Below, in pieces: positions 1-8,300 of a DNA stretch of 9,342 nt. Origin of the DNA: Bacteroidota bacterium (GTDB lineage Bacteria; Bacteroidota; Rhodothermia; Balneolales; HLUCCA01). The translations under genes were made by a program, and so were the position numbers. The stretch covers positions 1-9,342 of the forward strand of contig DLXM01000358.1 of the NCBI GenBank assembly GCA_003448835.1. Direction: 5' to 3'. Position 1 is the first letter of the stretch. Each line of letters starts with the position of its first letter. The notes under the pieces are model-generated. The model worked only from the letters and a program-made list of their open reading frames with translations. It had not been told where the DNA came from and searched no databases.

Positions 1-322
1 ATTTAAATCCACGAGTTTCATCAAAGCGTTTAGCTGCTTTAATCAATCCAAGATTTCCCTCGTTGATCAAATCACCAAGTGATAATCCCTGGTTTTGATA
101 TTGTTTCGCTACCGACACCACGAATCGAAGATTGGCTTTTGTAAGTTTTTCCAGAGCTTCCTGATTACCGGCCTGAATCTCACGCGCGAGACGCACTTCT
201 TCATCAGGAGTAATTAAACTTACCTTACCAATTTCCTGTAAGTAACGGTCTAATGACTGTGACTCACGTGTTGATATACCCGTGGGGGTTTGCGTTTTAG
301 CTTCTTTTTTCTTTTTTGCCAC
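1..322 (-). CDS. rpoD: Primary RNA polymerase sigma factor RpoD/SigA, N-terminal part (cut by window edge)
   Basis: This is the housekeeping sigma factor, which directs RNA polymerase to most promoters. The 107 visible residues begin at a GTG (320-322) giving [10 protein letters not shown], then show region 1.2 at about residues 20-52 ([20 protein letters not shown]) and regions 2.1-2.2 at about 53-105 ([18 protein letters not shown], then [20 protein letters not shown]). The gene leaves the window before the -10-recognising region 2.4. There is no region 1.1, so the protein starts almost directly at region 1.2, as in Bacteroidota and relatives. GTG was chosen because no ATG lies between it and the upstream in-frame stop, and it gives the usual family start just before the TRES segment. 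No clear Shine-Dalgarno is visible. It is separated from deoB by 213 nt and probably has its own promoter there, which I could not pin down. Confidence 0.95.
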   Translation of the reverse strand, partial: MAKKKKEAKTQTPTGISTRESQSLDRYLQEIGKVSLITPDEEVRLAREIQAGNQEALEKLTKANLRFVVSVAKQYQNQGLSLGDLINEGNLGLIKAAKRFDETRGFK

Positions 323-431
323 TTGTATGTCGCTCTTTTCTGTTCTGAATTTGTCAGTCCGAACCAAATAACAATATGAGAATCAAATTATTATGGTACA
401 AACTTTAGCCCGATAAAATACGGAATAAAAT

Positions 432-456
432 GACCAGATTCCATTCAAATCTGGCA
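432..456 (-). terminator. Terminator-like hairpin between deoB and rpoD
   Basis: The arms CCAGATT (434-440) and AATCTGG (448-454) pair perfectly around a 7-nt loop. Two more pairs form outside if A433 is bulged. Read on the minus strand the hairpin lies about 80 nt past the deoB stop and is followed by the T-rich TCATTTTATT. The stem is short and the T tract interrupted, so it is a modest candidate for an intrinsic terminator ending the pepF-deoB transcript before rpoD. It could instead be a processing site. Confidence 0.4.
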
Positions 457-535
457 CTGATATTTTGAAAACAAACCGTGATATAGATTCATTCCTTTAT
501 GATGGTTAAACGCATTTCGACCCTGAATTGTTCTA

Positions 536-1699
536 CTATTTTAGAAAACTTTTTCCATGAAATGGATGATCTATCTGGAAATAATTACATGCCGAAGCGG
601 CAATATCCCTGAACGACGACCTGATTCCCAATGAACCCACTTCCTCGGTTCGATTATCGAGCACCAGCAATGGTGTAAATTCGCGTGTGTGATCTGTCCC
701 CGGCGTAGTTGGATCATTACCATGGTCACCGGTTATTACCAGAACATCATCTGATTTCATTTTGGCAATAATTTCCGGAAGTGCCTGATCAAATTCTTCA
801 AGTGATTTACCATACCCAATGGGATCATTCCGATGACCGAACAACTGATCGGTATCAATTAAATTTATAAAGACGAATCCATCACCCACTTCATCCATCA
901 AGCTCAACAGTTCCGCGATTCCTTCAGCATTATTTTTTGTTCGTTTGAAGAAATCAAATCCACATTCGGCAAAAAGGTCGATAATTTTACCAATCGAATA
1001 GGTTTTAATCCCATGTTCTTGAAGAAATTCCGGCAAATTGGGCTTAGGTGGAACCAATGAAAAATCGTGCCGTTGATCTGTTAATCGTGTATAATTCCCT
1101 GATATACCAGTAAATGGTCGTGCAATCACCCGTCCAACCGCATGATCTCCAATCATAATTTTATCGCGAGCGATTTTACACCATGAGTACAATGTTTCAA
1201 CGCTGGTTACTGATTCATGACATGCCAATTGAAACACACTATCTGCCGAGGTATAGAGAATGGGACGTCCGGTTTTTAAGTGTTCATCTCCAAATAATTG
1301 AATGACCTCAGTGCCACTATATGGATTATTAACCAACACACCATCAATTCCAACTGCATCACAAAATGCGTTCACAATTTCATCCGGAAAACCATCAGGA
1401 TATGTCGGAAAATCTTTTTCTAACGTCACTCCTGCAATTTCCCAATGTCCTGTAGTGCTATCTTTTCCAGCCGAAACCTCCCGAAGTTTTCCCCATGAAC
1501 AAATTGGATTCATGACCGGTTGAACAGTATCCACTGGAATTATATTCCCAATTCCCATTTTCTGAAGATTCGGTAGTCGACACTTTGAAACCATGGAAAC
1601 ATGTCCAAGCGTGTTTGCACCTACATCACCATATAAATGGGAGTCCTCCTGTGCACCAACACCTAATCCATCAACGATTATTAAATAAAATGTGCCCAT
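536..1699 (-). CDS. deoB: Phosphopentomutase DeoB
   Basis: This cytoplasmic enzyme interconverts ribose-1-phosphate and ribose-5-phosphate (and the deoxyribose forms), linking nucleoside phosphorolysis to the pentose phosphate pathway. The 387-residue product is normal for the family and belongs to the alkaline phosphatase superfamily. Visible metal and catalytic residues are D10 in IIVDGLGVG, T83 in DSTTGHWE (the phosphorylated Thr), D284 and H289 in DTDQLFGHRND, D325 and H326 in ITGDHGND, and H337 in GTDHTRE. Their spacing matches the known two-metal site of bacterial phosphopentomutases. The cap domain lies at about 95-215. It is the last gene of the minus-strand run, starting 12 nt after the preceding stop. 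An AAGGTGA at 1718-1712, overlapping that stop, is the likely ribosome binding site, though its 12-nt spacing is long. It ends in TAG. No key residue is missing. Confidence 0.97.
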   Translation of the reverse strand: MGTFYLIIVDGLGVGAQEDSHLYGDVGANTLGHVSMVSKCRLPNLQKMGIGNIIPVDTVQPVMNPICSWGKLREVSAGKDSTTGHWEIAGVTLEKDFPTYPDGFPDEIVNAFCDAVGIDGVLVNNPYSGTEVIQLFGDEHLKTGRPILYTSADSVFQLACHESVTSVETLYSWCKIARDKIMIGDHAVGRVIARPFTGISGNYTRLTDQRHDFSLVPPKPNLPEFLQEHGIKTYSIGKIIDLFAECGFDFFKRTKNNAEGIAELLSLMDEVGDGFVFINLIDTDQLFGHRNDPIGYGKSLEEFDQALPEIIAKMKSDDVLVITGDHGNDPTTPGTDHTREFTPLLVLDNRTEEVGSLGIRSSFRDIAASACNYFQIDHPFHGKSFLK

Positions 1700-1711
1700 T
1701 CGAGTTTTTTA

Positions 1712-2662
1712 TCACCTTACGGATGTCGTCGTCGATCTGTTTTGGCGGATGACATTTGTTAACGCTTGTTTAATTTTATTCACCAAATCGGTAGCGTCTC
1801 TGAAATTATGATCAACTTTAATTGCAGCATGATTAAATCTGAGTTTTTCATATTCATCCTGACATTGATACGGATGTTTTGAATCAAGATGTTTTAACCA
1901 ATGTTCTAATCCTTTGTCGGTAGCAGATTGGATTATTGAAAAATAGGTATAATCTGCATGAAAGAACGTCATTGACGAAAATTTATCGGTTTCGATGGAA
2001 GTTCTTTTCATGATTTGTCGTTGCAAATTTCGAAGAACTTCCAATCCGTATCGGGTTCGGATCGAATTAATTTCTTCAAAAGAGAACATGCAAATCCAGG
2101 TGTTCAAGTCAGGCAAAAGTGTACTTCGTTGAATTTCACGATGTAAAATTCGTTCCATCAAGTGTGACTCTAGTGCCCCTATGTCGTTCGAAAACAAATC
2201 CTGATCCAATCGATGTTCATCTTTACCGGCTACCAATTTTAGTCCAATCACCCGAATCAAATTGGTCATTTTATGCTTAACCGACTCTTTGAACAACAAC
2301 GGATTTTCATCATTAACCAGAAATACAGCCTGCCGACGATCATGAAGTAATAATGGTATAGCTAATGTAGCACCAGTGGAGGCCGGTTCAGTCAATGAAA
2401 CTTTTCGGGGAGTATGATTGAAATGAATTGCAAACTGCGGTGTACCGGTCTTCAAAGCCTCATTAGCCAGTGAGTTTTCATGCATAATGGTACCTAAATG
2501 TGGGGCATTTACACTGTATGCTGAATTTAAGACCACTTTCCAATTCCCTGCTGTGCGACACAACAAACTGACACTTCCTTTTTGGAGAAAACTCTGCAAC
2601 TGAACTACTGCATGATCGATTAAGATCGCCTGATCTTCGCGGATTCCGATGGATTCAAGCAT
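1712..2662 (-). CDS. GAF domain plus degenerate GGDEF-like domain protein (possible 3' part of an amber-split gene)
   Basis: I recognise the architecture but not a named gene. Residues about 10-142 look like a GAF sensor domain, with the GATLAIPLLLHDRRQAVFLV beta-strand pattern near 97-116. A helical linker at 145-182 leads to a region (185-308) with the layout of a GGDEF domain: INSIRTRYGLEVLRNLQRQI at 198-217 matches the helix that normally reads FKxINDxYGHxxGDxxL. The active-site loop is HADYT at 235-239 instead of GGDEF, so it should not make cyclic di-GMP. It might bind a nucleotide or act as a structural output. No signal peptide or membrane segment is seen. The ATG (2662) is directly abutted by GAAGAG, too close for a good ribosome binding site. 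The frame continues upstream without another stop to the TAG ending the previous GAF gene, suggesting one original protein. The stop TGA lies 12 nt before deoB. Confidence 0.8.
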   Translation of the reverse strand: MLESIGIREDQAILIDHAVVQLQSFLQKGSVSLLCRTAGNWKVVLNSAYSVNAPHLGTIMHENSLANEALKTGTPQFAIHFNHTPRKVSLTEPASTGATLAIPLLLHDRRQAVFLVNDENPLLFKESVKHKMTNLIRVIGLKLVAGKDEHRLDQDLFSNDIGALESHLMERILHREIQRSTLLPDLNTWICMFSFEEINSIRTRYGLEVLRNLQRQIMKRTSIETDKFSSMTFFHADYTYFSIIQSATDKGLEHWLKHLDSKHPYQCQDEYEKLRFNHAAIKVDHNFRDATDLVNKIKQALTNVIRQNRSTTTSVR

Positions 2663-2686
2663 CTCTTCATATTGATACCACTGAGC

Positions 2687-3208
2687 CTAGTCTTTCGCAA
2701 GATCACTCAATTCAATAAATGTGTACAACAAATAGCCTAAAGCTTGTTGATAAGCATCAATCGCGTCTTTTTGGTCCTCATTCAACGCCCTCAGGTTAGT
2801 TTCTAAAATGGTGAGACCAACCGTTTCTTTGTTGTTTATAAATGGAAGGATCAACACATATTTGACCGGGACTTTCTTGAAATAGTGAGTTAACTCCTTT
2901 TCATCTATGTCTTTGCCAATTTCAAGAATTACCAGCTCATCGATAGACTTATATTCATTCAAGTAACTTTGTTCGAAATCAATTCGATCCTGAAATGTGG
3001 TATTAGTGTACGAAGTTCCATAACACTCCAATACAAACTGTTGGCGATAATGATTCACCCAATGTAATGACGCTGTATCACTCAACGTCGACCTCATGAG
3101 CAATCGCAACATTTCTTTAAGCACCTTTTTGAAATTGCGCAGTGCCTTTTCTTCACGCTTATCTGCAAACGGATCATTCTCAGCGTAGTGCTTGCGAGGT
3201 TCTATCAT
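2687..3208 (-). CDS. Small GAF-domain protein (possible 5' part of an amber-split GAF-GAF-GGDEF gene)
   Basis: The product is 173 residues with a charged N-terminal helix (about 1-38, rich in K, R and E) followed by a GAF-like fold. A mid strand VKYVLILPFINNKETVGLTI at 115-134 is the typical late-GAF hairpin, and a closing helix spans 142-170. No cysteine or histidine arrangement for haem, iron or bilin is obvious, so the ligand cannot be guessed. Its ATG overlaps the pepF stop as ATGA (3208-3205), a strong sign of translational coupling in one transcript. It ends at TAG (2689-2687). After that stop the same frame runs on for eight sense codons into the next GAF-GGDEF protein, so this may be the front half of a protein of about 498 residues interrupted by one stop. 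No membrane segment or export signal is visible. Confidence 0.8.
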   Translation of the reverse strand: MIEPRKHYAENDPFADKREEKALRNFKKVLKEMLRLLMRSTLSDTASLHWVNHYRQQFVLECYGTSYTNTTFQDRIDFEQSYLNEYKSIDELVILEIGKDIDEKELTHYFKKVPVKYVLILPFINNKETVGLTILETNLRALNEDQKDAIDAYQQALGYLLYTFIELSDLAKD

Positions 3209-5016
3209 GCTGTGGCTCCGATTTGTTCTGCCAAAGCTTCTGCTTGTTTCACTAAATCGTCAATAATATTTAAACCATTGTTCCAAAAAGAAGGATCATT
3301 GATATCCACTCCAAGCTTACCAATCAGATTCTCAGGCCAGTCTGATCCACCTGCTTTTAGTAATTCAATATAGGCTTCCGCGAATCCATCTTGTCCTTTT
3401 TCATAACGATCGTACAACGACAACACCAACAGTTCACCAAATGCATATGCATATACATATCCTGGTGTGTGAAGAAAATGTGGAATATAACACCACCATA
3501 TATCGTAATCGGAGGTCAGTTCCACCGAATCACCGTACAATTTTCGCTGTGTTTCCATCCAAAGACGAGAAAAATCATCGGATGATAACTCTCCCTCGTT
3601 TCGACGTGCAGTGTGCATGGCATTTTCAAATCGATTCATCGATACCTGACGAAATACAGTAGCAATTGTATCATCAATTTTTCCGATCAGAAGAGCCAGT
3701 TTTTCTTTTGGATCATCCAATTGTCGCAAAATCTTCTTGAAAACCAACATTTCAGCAAAGACAGAGGCTGTTTCAGCAGTTGTAAGCGGTGTATCACTTT
3801 GTAAGACACCTTGTTCCCGCGACAAGTATTGATGTACGCCATGACCCAATTCATGTGCCAACGTCTGAACATCACGAATTTTACCATCATAATTCATGAA
3901 AACATATGGGTGTACCGATGGTACCGTACTGGCAGAATAGGCTCCCCCACGTTTACCCGGACGTATTGCCGCATCGATCCATTTTTCATCAAAGAATCGT
4001 TGTGCAATTGCAGCCATATCACCATTAAAATCACCAAATGATTCGAGTACCATTTTTTTCGCATCATCCCATGAAACTGATGATTCGTTTTTCATGATCG
4101 GGGCGTAACGATCATACTCGTTCAGCGTTTCGAGTCCTAACAACTTTCGTTTGAGCCCATAATATCGCTGGACAACGGGATAATAATCGACTACCGAATT
4201 CACCAGTGTGTCGACAGTTTCATCCGAAATTTGGTTGGAAAGATTTCGTCCTGAGATCCAGCTGTTGTATCCACGAAGGGAATCGCTTGAACTTTTATCG
4301 GCTAACAACGTGTTAAAAACAAATGTTAATGATCTTTTCAAGCCTTGAAACCCGGTTGTCAGACTTTTAGCCGCTTTAATTCGAACTTCCCGATTCGAAT
4401 CATGCATTTTACTAAGAACTTCCTGTTCAGAATATTCTTTCCCATCCATTTCAAATTTCGCTGCACCAAGAGTTTCATCAAAGTAACGCACCCATGCTTG
4501 AGAACCAGTCACCGATTTTGCGGTCAGTATTTGTTCTTCCTTCTCCGATAAAATGTAGGGTTTGTAACGACGGGCTGCCTCCAAATAATGCTTTCTAGTG
4601 GATAAGAGTGGTGAATTAATAAAAGTTGATGCAGCACTATCATCCAATGCCAGCCACTCTACATCAAAAAACACGAGTAACTGAGATATTTTGGACGAAT
4701 ATTCGGTCACAGATTGCAACAACTTCCCATATTCAGCAGATGCTGTATTCGTCGACCATTGCAGATATACAAAACTACCCATTTTACCCACGGTGTCGTG
4801 GATGTATTCATATTCTTCAATGAGTTCCAAAAATGCAACTTCCGTGAGCTTTGCAATATTACCTTTATACTTTTCAGCGAATATCTTTACCCGTAATTCA
4901 ACTTCCTCCATATCATTCTTGATCTGTGGATCATCACTTCCTTTATACAGATCAGACAAATCCCAATGAATATTTTCTGCCCCTGTTAACGCGTTACTCT
5001 GTTCAACTTGATTCAT
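3205..5016 (-). CDS. pepF: Oligoendopeptidase F family zinc metallopeptidase (M3B)
   Basis: This cytoplasmic zinc peptidase of family M3 cleaves short peptides, and is generally assigned to peptide recycling and nutrition. The 603-residue product has the usual family length. The zinc site is visible as HELGH at 388-392 (within TLAHELGHGVHQYL) with the third ligand E415 in TTAETASVFAEM. C-terminal conserved H513, H516, Y520 and Y524 lie in HFLHTPGYVYAYAFGELL and fit the substrate-binding tail of the family. The N-terminal helical domain occupies roughly residues 15-340, starting with WDLSDLY, a common PepF opening. No signal peptide is seen. The ATG at 5016-5014 is preceded only by a weak GAGA purine run. 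It is the first gene of the minus-strand run and overlaps the following GAF gene by 4 nt. The promoter is likely at 5073-5101. Confidence 0.96.
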   Translation of the reverse strand: MNQVEQSNALTGAENIHWDLSDLYKGSDDPQIKNDMEEVELRVKIFAEKYKGNIAKLTEVAFLELIEEYEYIHDTVGKMGSFVYLQWSTNTASAEYGKLLQSVTEYSSKISQLLVFFDVEWLALDDSAASTFINSPLLSTRKHYLEAARRYKPYILSEKEEQILTAKSVTGSQAWVRYFDETLGAAKFEMDGKEYSEQEVLSKMHDSNREVRIKAAKSLTTGFQGLKRSLTFVFNTLLADKSSSDSLRGYNSWISGRNLSNQISDETVDTLVNSVVDYYPVVQRYYGLKRKLLGLETLNEYDRYAPIMKNESSVSWDDAKKMVLESFGDFNGDMAAIAQRFFDEKWIDAAIRPGKRGGAYSASTVPSVHPYVFMNYDGKIRDVQTLAHELGHGVHQYLSREQGVLQSDTPLTTAETASVFAEMLVFKKILRQLDDPKEKLALLIGKIDDTIATVFRQVSMNRFENAMHTARRNEGELSSDDFSRLWMETQRKLYGDSVELTSDYDIWWCYIPHFLHTPGYVYAYAFGELLVLSLYDRYEKGQDGFAEAYIELLKAGGSDWPENLIGKLGVDINDPSFWNNGLNIIDDLVKQAEALAEQIGATA

Positions 5017-5072
5017 CCGTATTCTCGGTTTTTCTGAATTTAAAATTAATGGCTTTCATTGCGGAAATATAG

Positions 5073-5101
5073 CAAATATGAACATGTTTGTCTTATTCAA
5101 A
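5073..5101 (-). promoter_or_regulatory. Possible promoter for the pepF run (Bacteroidota-type boxes)
   Basis: On the minus strand TTTG (5101-5098), a 17-nt spacer and CATATTTG (5080-5073) resemble the Bacteroidota -33 TTTG and -7 TAnnTTTG elements, with one mismatch (C for T). The spacer is a little shorter than I recall for that class. Transcription would begin roughly 50 nt before the pepF start. The match is by eye only and AT-rich DNA gives chance hits. Confidence 0.35.
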
Positions 5102-5124
5102 TTACCCGCAATATTGCAAACCTT

Positions 5125-5150
5125 TTGAAACGATTGATATCGAATTTCAA
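5125..5150. repeat. Imperfect inverted repeat between the two divergent promoters
   Basis: TTGAAACGAT (5125-5134), loop TGAT, then ATCG-AA-TTTCAA (5139-5150) forms a 10-bp stem with a 2-nt bulge. It lies midway between the candidate pepF promoter (5073-5101) and the candidate kgd promoter (5178-5206), a place where an operator could act on both genes. A 10-bp perfect palindrome GCAATATTGC sits nearby at 5108-5117. No regulator family can be named from these sequences. Confidence 0.35.
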
Positions 5151-5177
5151 TTGGTAGGAATCGATTTTAATAGGATA

Positions 5178-5206
5178 ATTGCATAAATTGAGAACTTATA
5201 TTTTTG
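5178..5206 (+). promoter_or_regulatory. Possible kgd promoter (Bacteroidota-type boxes)
   Basis: ATTG (5178-5181), a 17-nt spacer and TATTTTTG (5199-5206) fit the TAnnTTTG -7 box exactly and the -33 box in its TTG core. The spacing is the same as in the divergent pepF candidate. This would give an untranslated leader of about 90 nt. A perfect TTGACA at 5215-5220 is also present, but nothing resembling TATAAT lies 16-18 nt after it, so I prefer the first reading. Confidence 0.35.
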
Positions 5207-5237
5207 AACTAAAATTGACATATTATTTTCAGGACAC

Positions 5238-5257
5238 CCACATCATTGTTCATGTGG
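5238..5257 (+). repeat. Small hairpin in the presumed kgd leader
   Basis: CCACAT (5238-5243) and ATGTGG (5252-5257) form a 6-bp perfect stem with an 8-nt loop, about 47 nt before the kgd start codon and downstream of the presumed transcription start. It is not followed by a T tract, so it is not a terminator. It could be an operator half-site pair or a leader hairpin, or chance. Confidence 0.25.
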
Positions 5258-5304
5258 AAACTTATACAGCCCAATTTATTATTAACCTTAATTAATTTCC
5301 CATC

Positions 5305-8300
5305 TTGAAGAACTTTGAAGAAATCTTCGGTCCTAATTCAGCATTGGTTGAAGACCTCTATGCTCAATATCAAACAGACTCAAATTCTGTACCCAATCAC
5401 TGGCGTCAATATTTCGCAGAATTGGATGGTGAAAGTGTTGAGGTTAAAGAGACTCCTTCAATTTCTGATCCTGTAAAAACAACCCCAACACCAGCTGAAA
5501 AAACTCCGGAGAAAAAGACTCCGGCAGCAACACCAGCACCAGCTGCTGAGAAAGAGGTTAAAACACCTCAGGCTGAACCCAAAAAAGCTGCACCATCGAC
5601 ACCACAGGCAGCTGCAGAAGGCGTCCAGAAAGATTTATTGAAAGGTATTTCCAACAAGATCGCCGAAAATATGGAGATCAGTCTGGAGATTCCAACGGCT
5701 ACCTCACTTCGTGTGATTCCGGTAAAAATGCTTTGGGAAGACCGAATGCTCATTAACCGTTATTTGGAGCAAAAGTCCGGTCGTAAGATCACATTTACAC
5801 ATTTGATATCCTGGGCTGTTATCAAAGCATTGGCAAACTATCCGTCTATCAATAGTTATTTCGAAAATGAGGGCGGGAAGTCTTACAAAGTAAATCCAGG
5901 TACAATTAATCTGGGTATTGCTGTAGATGTACCGGGTAAGGATGGTTCAAGGACATTGATGGTGCCAAATATTAAGGGTGCTGATCAAAAGAATTTTTCA
6001 CAATTCCTGGATGCATTTGACGATTTGATTAGTCGTGTGAGAAAAGGAAAGATTGAAGTTTCTGATTTCGAACGAACTACTATCAGTATTACAAATCCGG
6101 GAACTATTGGCACTGTTTCGTCCATGCCACGACTCATGAAGGGACAAGGTGCAATTATTGCGACCGGTGCAATGAATTATCCGGCTGAATTTCAGGCTAT
6201 GTCTCAGGAAGTGTTAAATCACCTGGGAATCAGTAAAGTAATGACCGTAACCTGTACCTACGATCACCGAATTATTCAAGGTGCCGAGTCAGGTGAGTTT
6301 TTGGCAAAAATTCATTCGTTACTCAGCGGTGAAGAAACATTTTATGATGAAATCTTCGAAGATCTGGACATTCCTTACAAGCCAATTTCGTATGGAACCG
6401 ACAATTACACAGGATTCCTGAATGGTGGCCAAGGTGGACTGGAAGCTAACAAAAAAGCGATTGCAGTAATGCAATTGATTCAGGCGTATCGGTCACGCGG
6501 GCACACCATGGCCGATTTGAATCCACTTCGCGAAGAATCAAAACGAAATTTAGAGCTCGATCTGGAGACATTTGGATTGAGCATGTGGGATCTGGATCGT
6601 GAATTTTATTGTGGTGGACTTGGTGGTCGTGAAAAAGCCCCTCTCAGTGAAATCATTCGTTTACTCCGTGAGACTTATTGTCGCAGAATCGGTGTTGAGT
6701 ATTTATATATCCAGAATACGGATGAGCGGGAGTGGTTGAGAGAGCACATGGAATCAACTTCCAATAATCCAAATCTCACAAAACCCGAAAAAATTTCAAT
6801 CCTTCGAAAACTCAATCATGCCTCTGCATTCGAGGAGTTCCTTCACAAGAAATATATCGGACATAAACGATTCTCACTGGAAGGTGCCGATACATTGATT
6901 CCGATGATCGACATGATGCTGAATCGATGTGGCGATGTAGGTGTCGAAAAAATCCTGCTCGGAATGGCTCACCGAGGTAGATTGAATGTCCTTGTGAACG
7001 CATTGGGCAAATCATACCATAAAATCTTTGCTGAATTTGAGGGAAATATCGATTTGTCTACTTTCCATGGATCTGGTGATGTGAAATACCATCTGGGTAC
7101 AACCGGAAAGCATGTCACTCCGGACGGAAAAGAAATTTCGTTACAACTTTTACCTAATCCAAGTCACCTCGAATCAGTTAATCCTGTGGTGGAAGGAGCA
7201 GCACGTGCTCTGCAGGATCAGTTAGAAAAAGGCGCCGATGTCAGACAAATTATGCCTTTATTAATACATGGGGATGCTGCCTTTGCCGGACAAGGGGTCG
7301 TTGCTGAAACACTAAACATGTCTCAGCTAAAAGGATATAAAACGGGCGGAACAGTCCATATTATTATCAATAACCAAATCGGATTCACAACACTACCAAG
7401 TGATGGTCGGTCAACCGAGTATGCATCTGACCTGGCGAAAACCATACTTGCTCCAATACTTCATGTGAATGGGGATGACCCTGAGTCTGCAGCACATGCG
7501 GTGCGTCTAGCTCTGGATTATCGGCAACGATTTGGCAAGGATGTAGTCATCGATCTTATCTGTTATCGTAAACATGGCCATAATGAAGGCGATGAACCGG
7601 CATTTACCCAACCTGGACTCTACAAAGAAATTAATGATCACCGCTCAGTGCGTGAATATTACCGCTCTGAACTCATCAGAAAAGGTGAATTGACCGAAGA
7701 TGAAGCGGATACGATTTTCAAAGAATTCGATGATATTCTTGAAGAAGCTTTTAACGAGGCTAAAAATGTCCCGATCTTTGAAGTCAAAGAAGAACATATT
7801 GAAAGAAAAGATACAGCTCAGTTGAATCGAAATAATCTCATTGTCACCGGGATTGATGCAAATCAACTGGTGGATTTAGCTAAGAAAATAAATACCGTTC
7901 CTCATAATTTTGATGCCAATCCAAAGTTGTTGCGAATTCTGGCAAAGCGTGCTGAAATCGTCGCGAATAACGAGCCGAAAATTGAATGGGGATTTGCCGA
8001 AGCTTTGGCATTTGCATCCTTATTGACTCAAGAAGGAATAGACATCAGATTATCCGGGCAGGATGTTGAACGTGGTACGTTCTCACATCGCCATTCAGTA
8101 TTACATGGAACAGAGTCACTCGAACGATTCATCCCTCTGAACAATCTGGATGAGGTACAAGGTCGATATATGGTTTACAACTCGTTATTGAGTGAATTTG
8201 CTGTATTGGGCTTCGAGTTTGGATACAGTAGTATGTATCCGGAAGCATTGGTGATCTGGGAAGCACAATTCGGTGATTTTGGCAATGGGGCACAAATTAT

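Noticed and set aside
1302..1523. Plus-strand open frame of 73 codons opposite deoB
   Set aside because: It is antisense to the conserved catalytic and cap region of DeoB and has no support of its own.
2663..2689. TAG as a recoded sense codon (alternative genetic code)
   Set aside because: deoB also ends in TAG at its normal family length, so TAG works as a stop here; a general recoding is not supported, leaving local mutation, error or readthrough.
3188..4969. Many plus-strand open frames of 60-90 codons opposite pepF
   Set aside because: They are antisense shadows of a well-conserved peptidase gene, overlap one another in different frames, have no recognisable domain, and lack ribosome binding sites.
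5215..5246. TTGACA at 5215-5220 as a classical sigma-70 promoter for kgd
   Set aside because: No TATAAT-like hexamer lies at 16-18 nt; the best nearby sequences are CCACAT and CATCAT at poor spacing.
5485..5628. Ala/Pro/Lys/Thr repeats in the kgd N-terminal region as a DNA repeat element
   Set aside because: The codons vary and there is no exact repeat unit; it is the flexible linker expected before the E2 domain.
5568..7866. Minus-strand open frames inside kgd (5568-5753, 6812-7015, 7645-7866)
   Set aside because: They lie fully within conserved Kgd coding sequence and encode low-complexity or unrecognisable peptides; chance frames.
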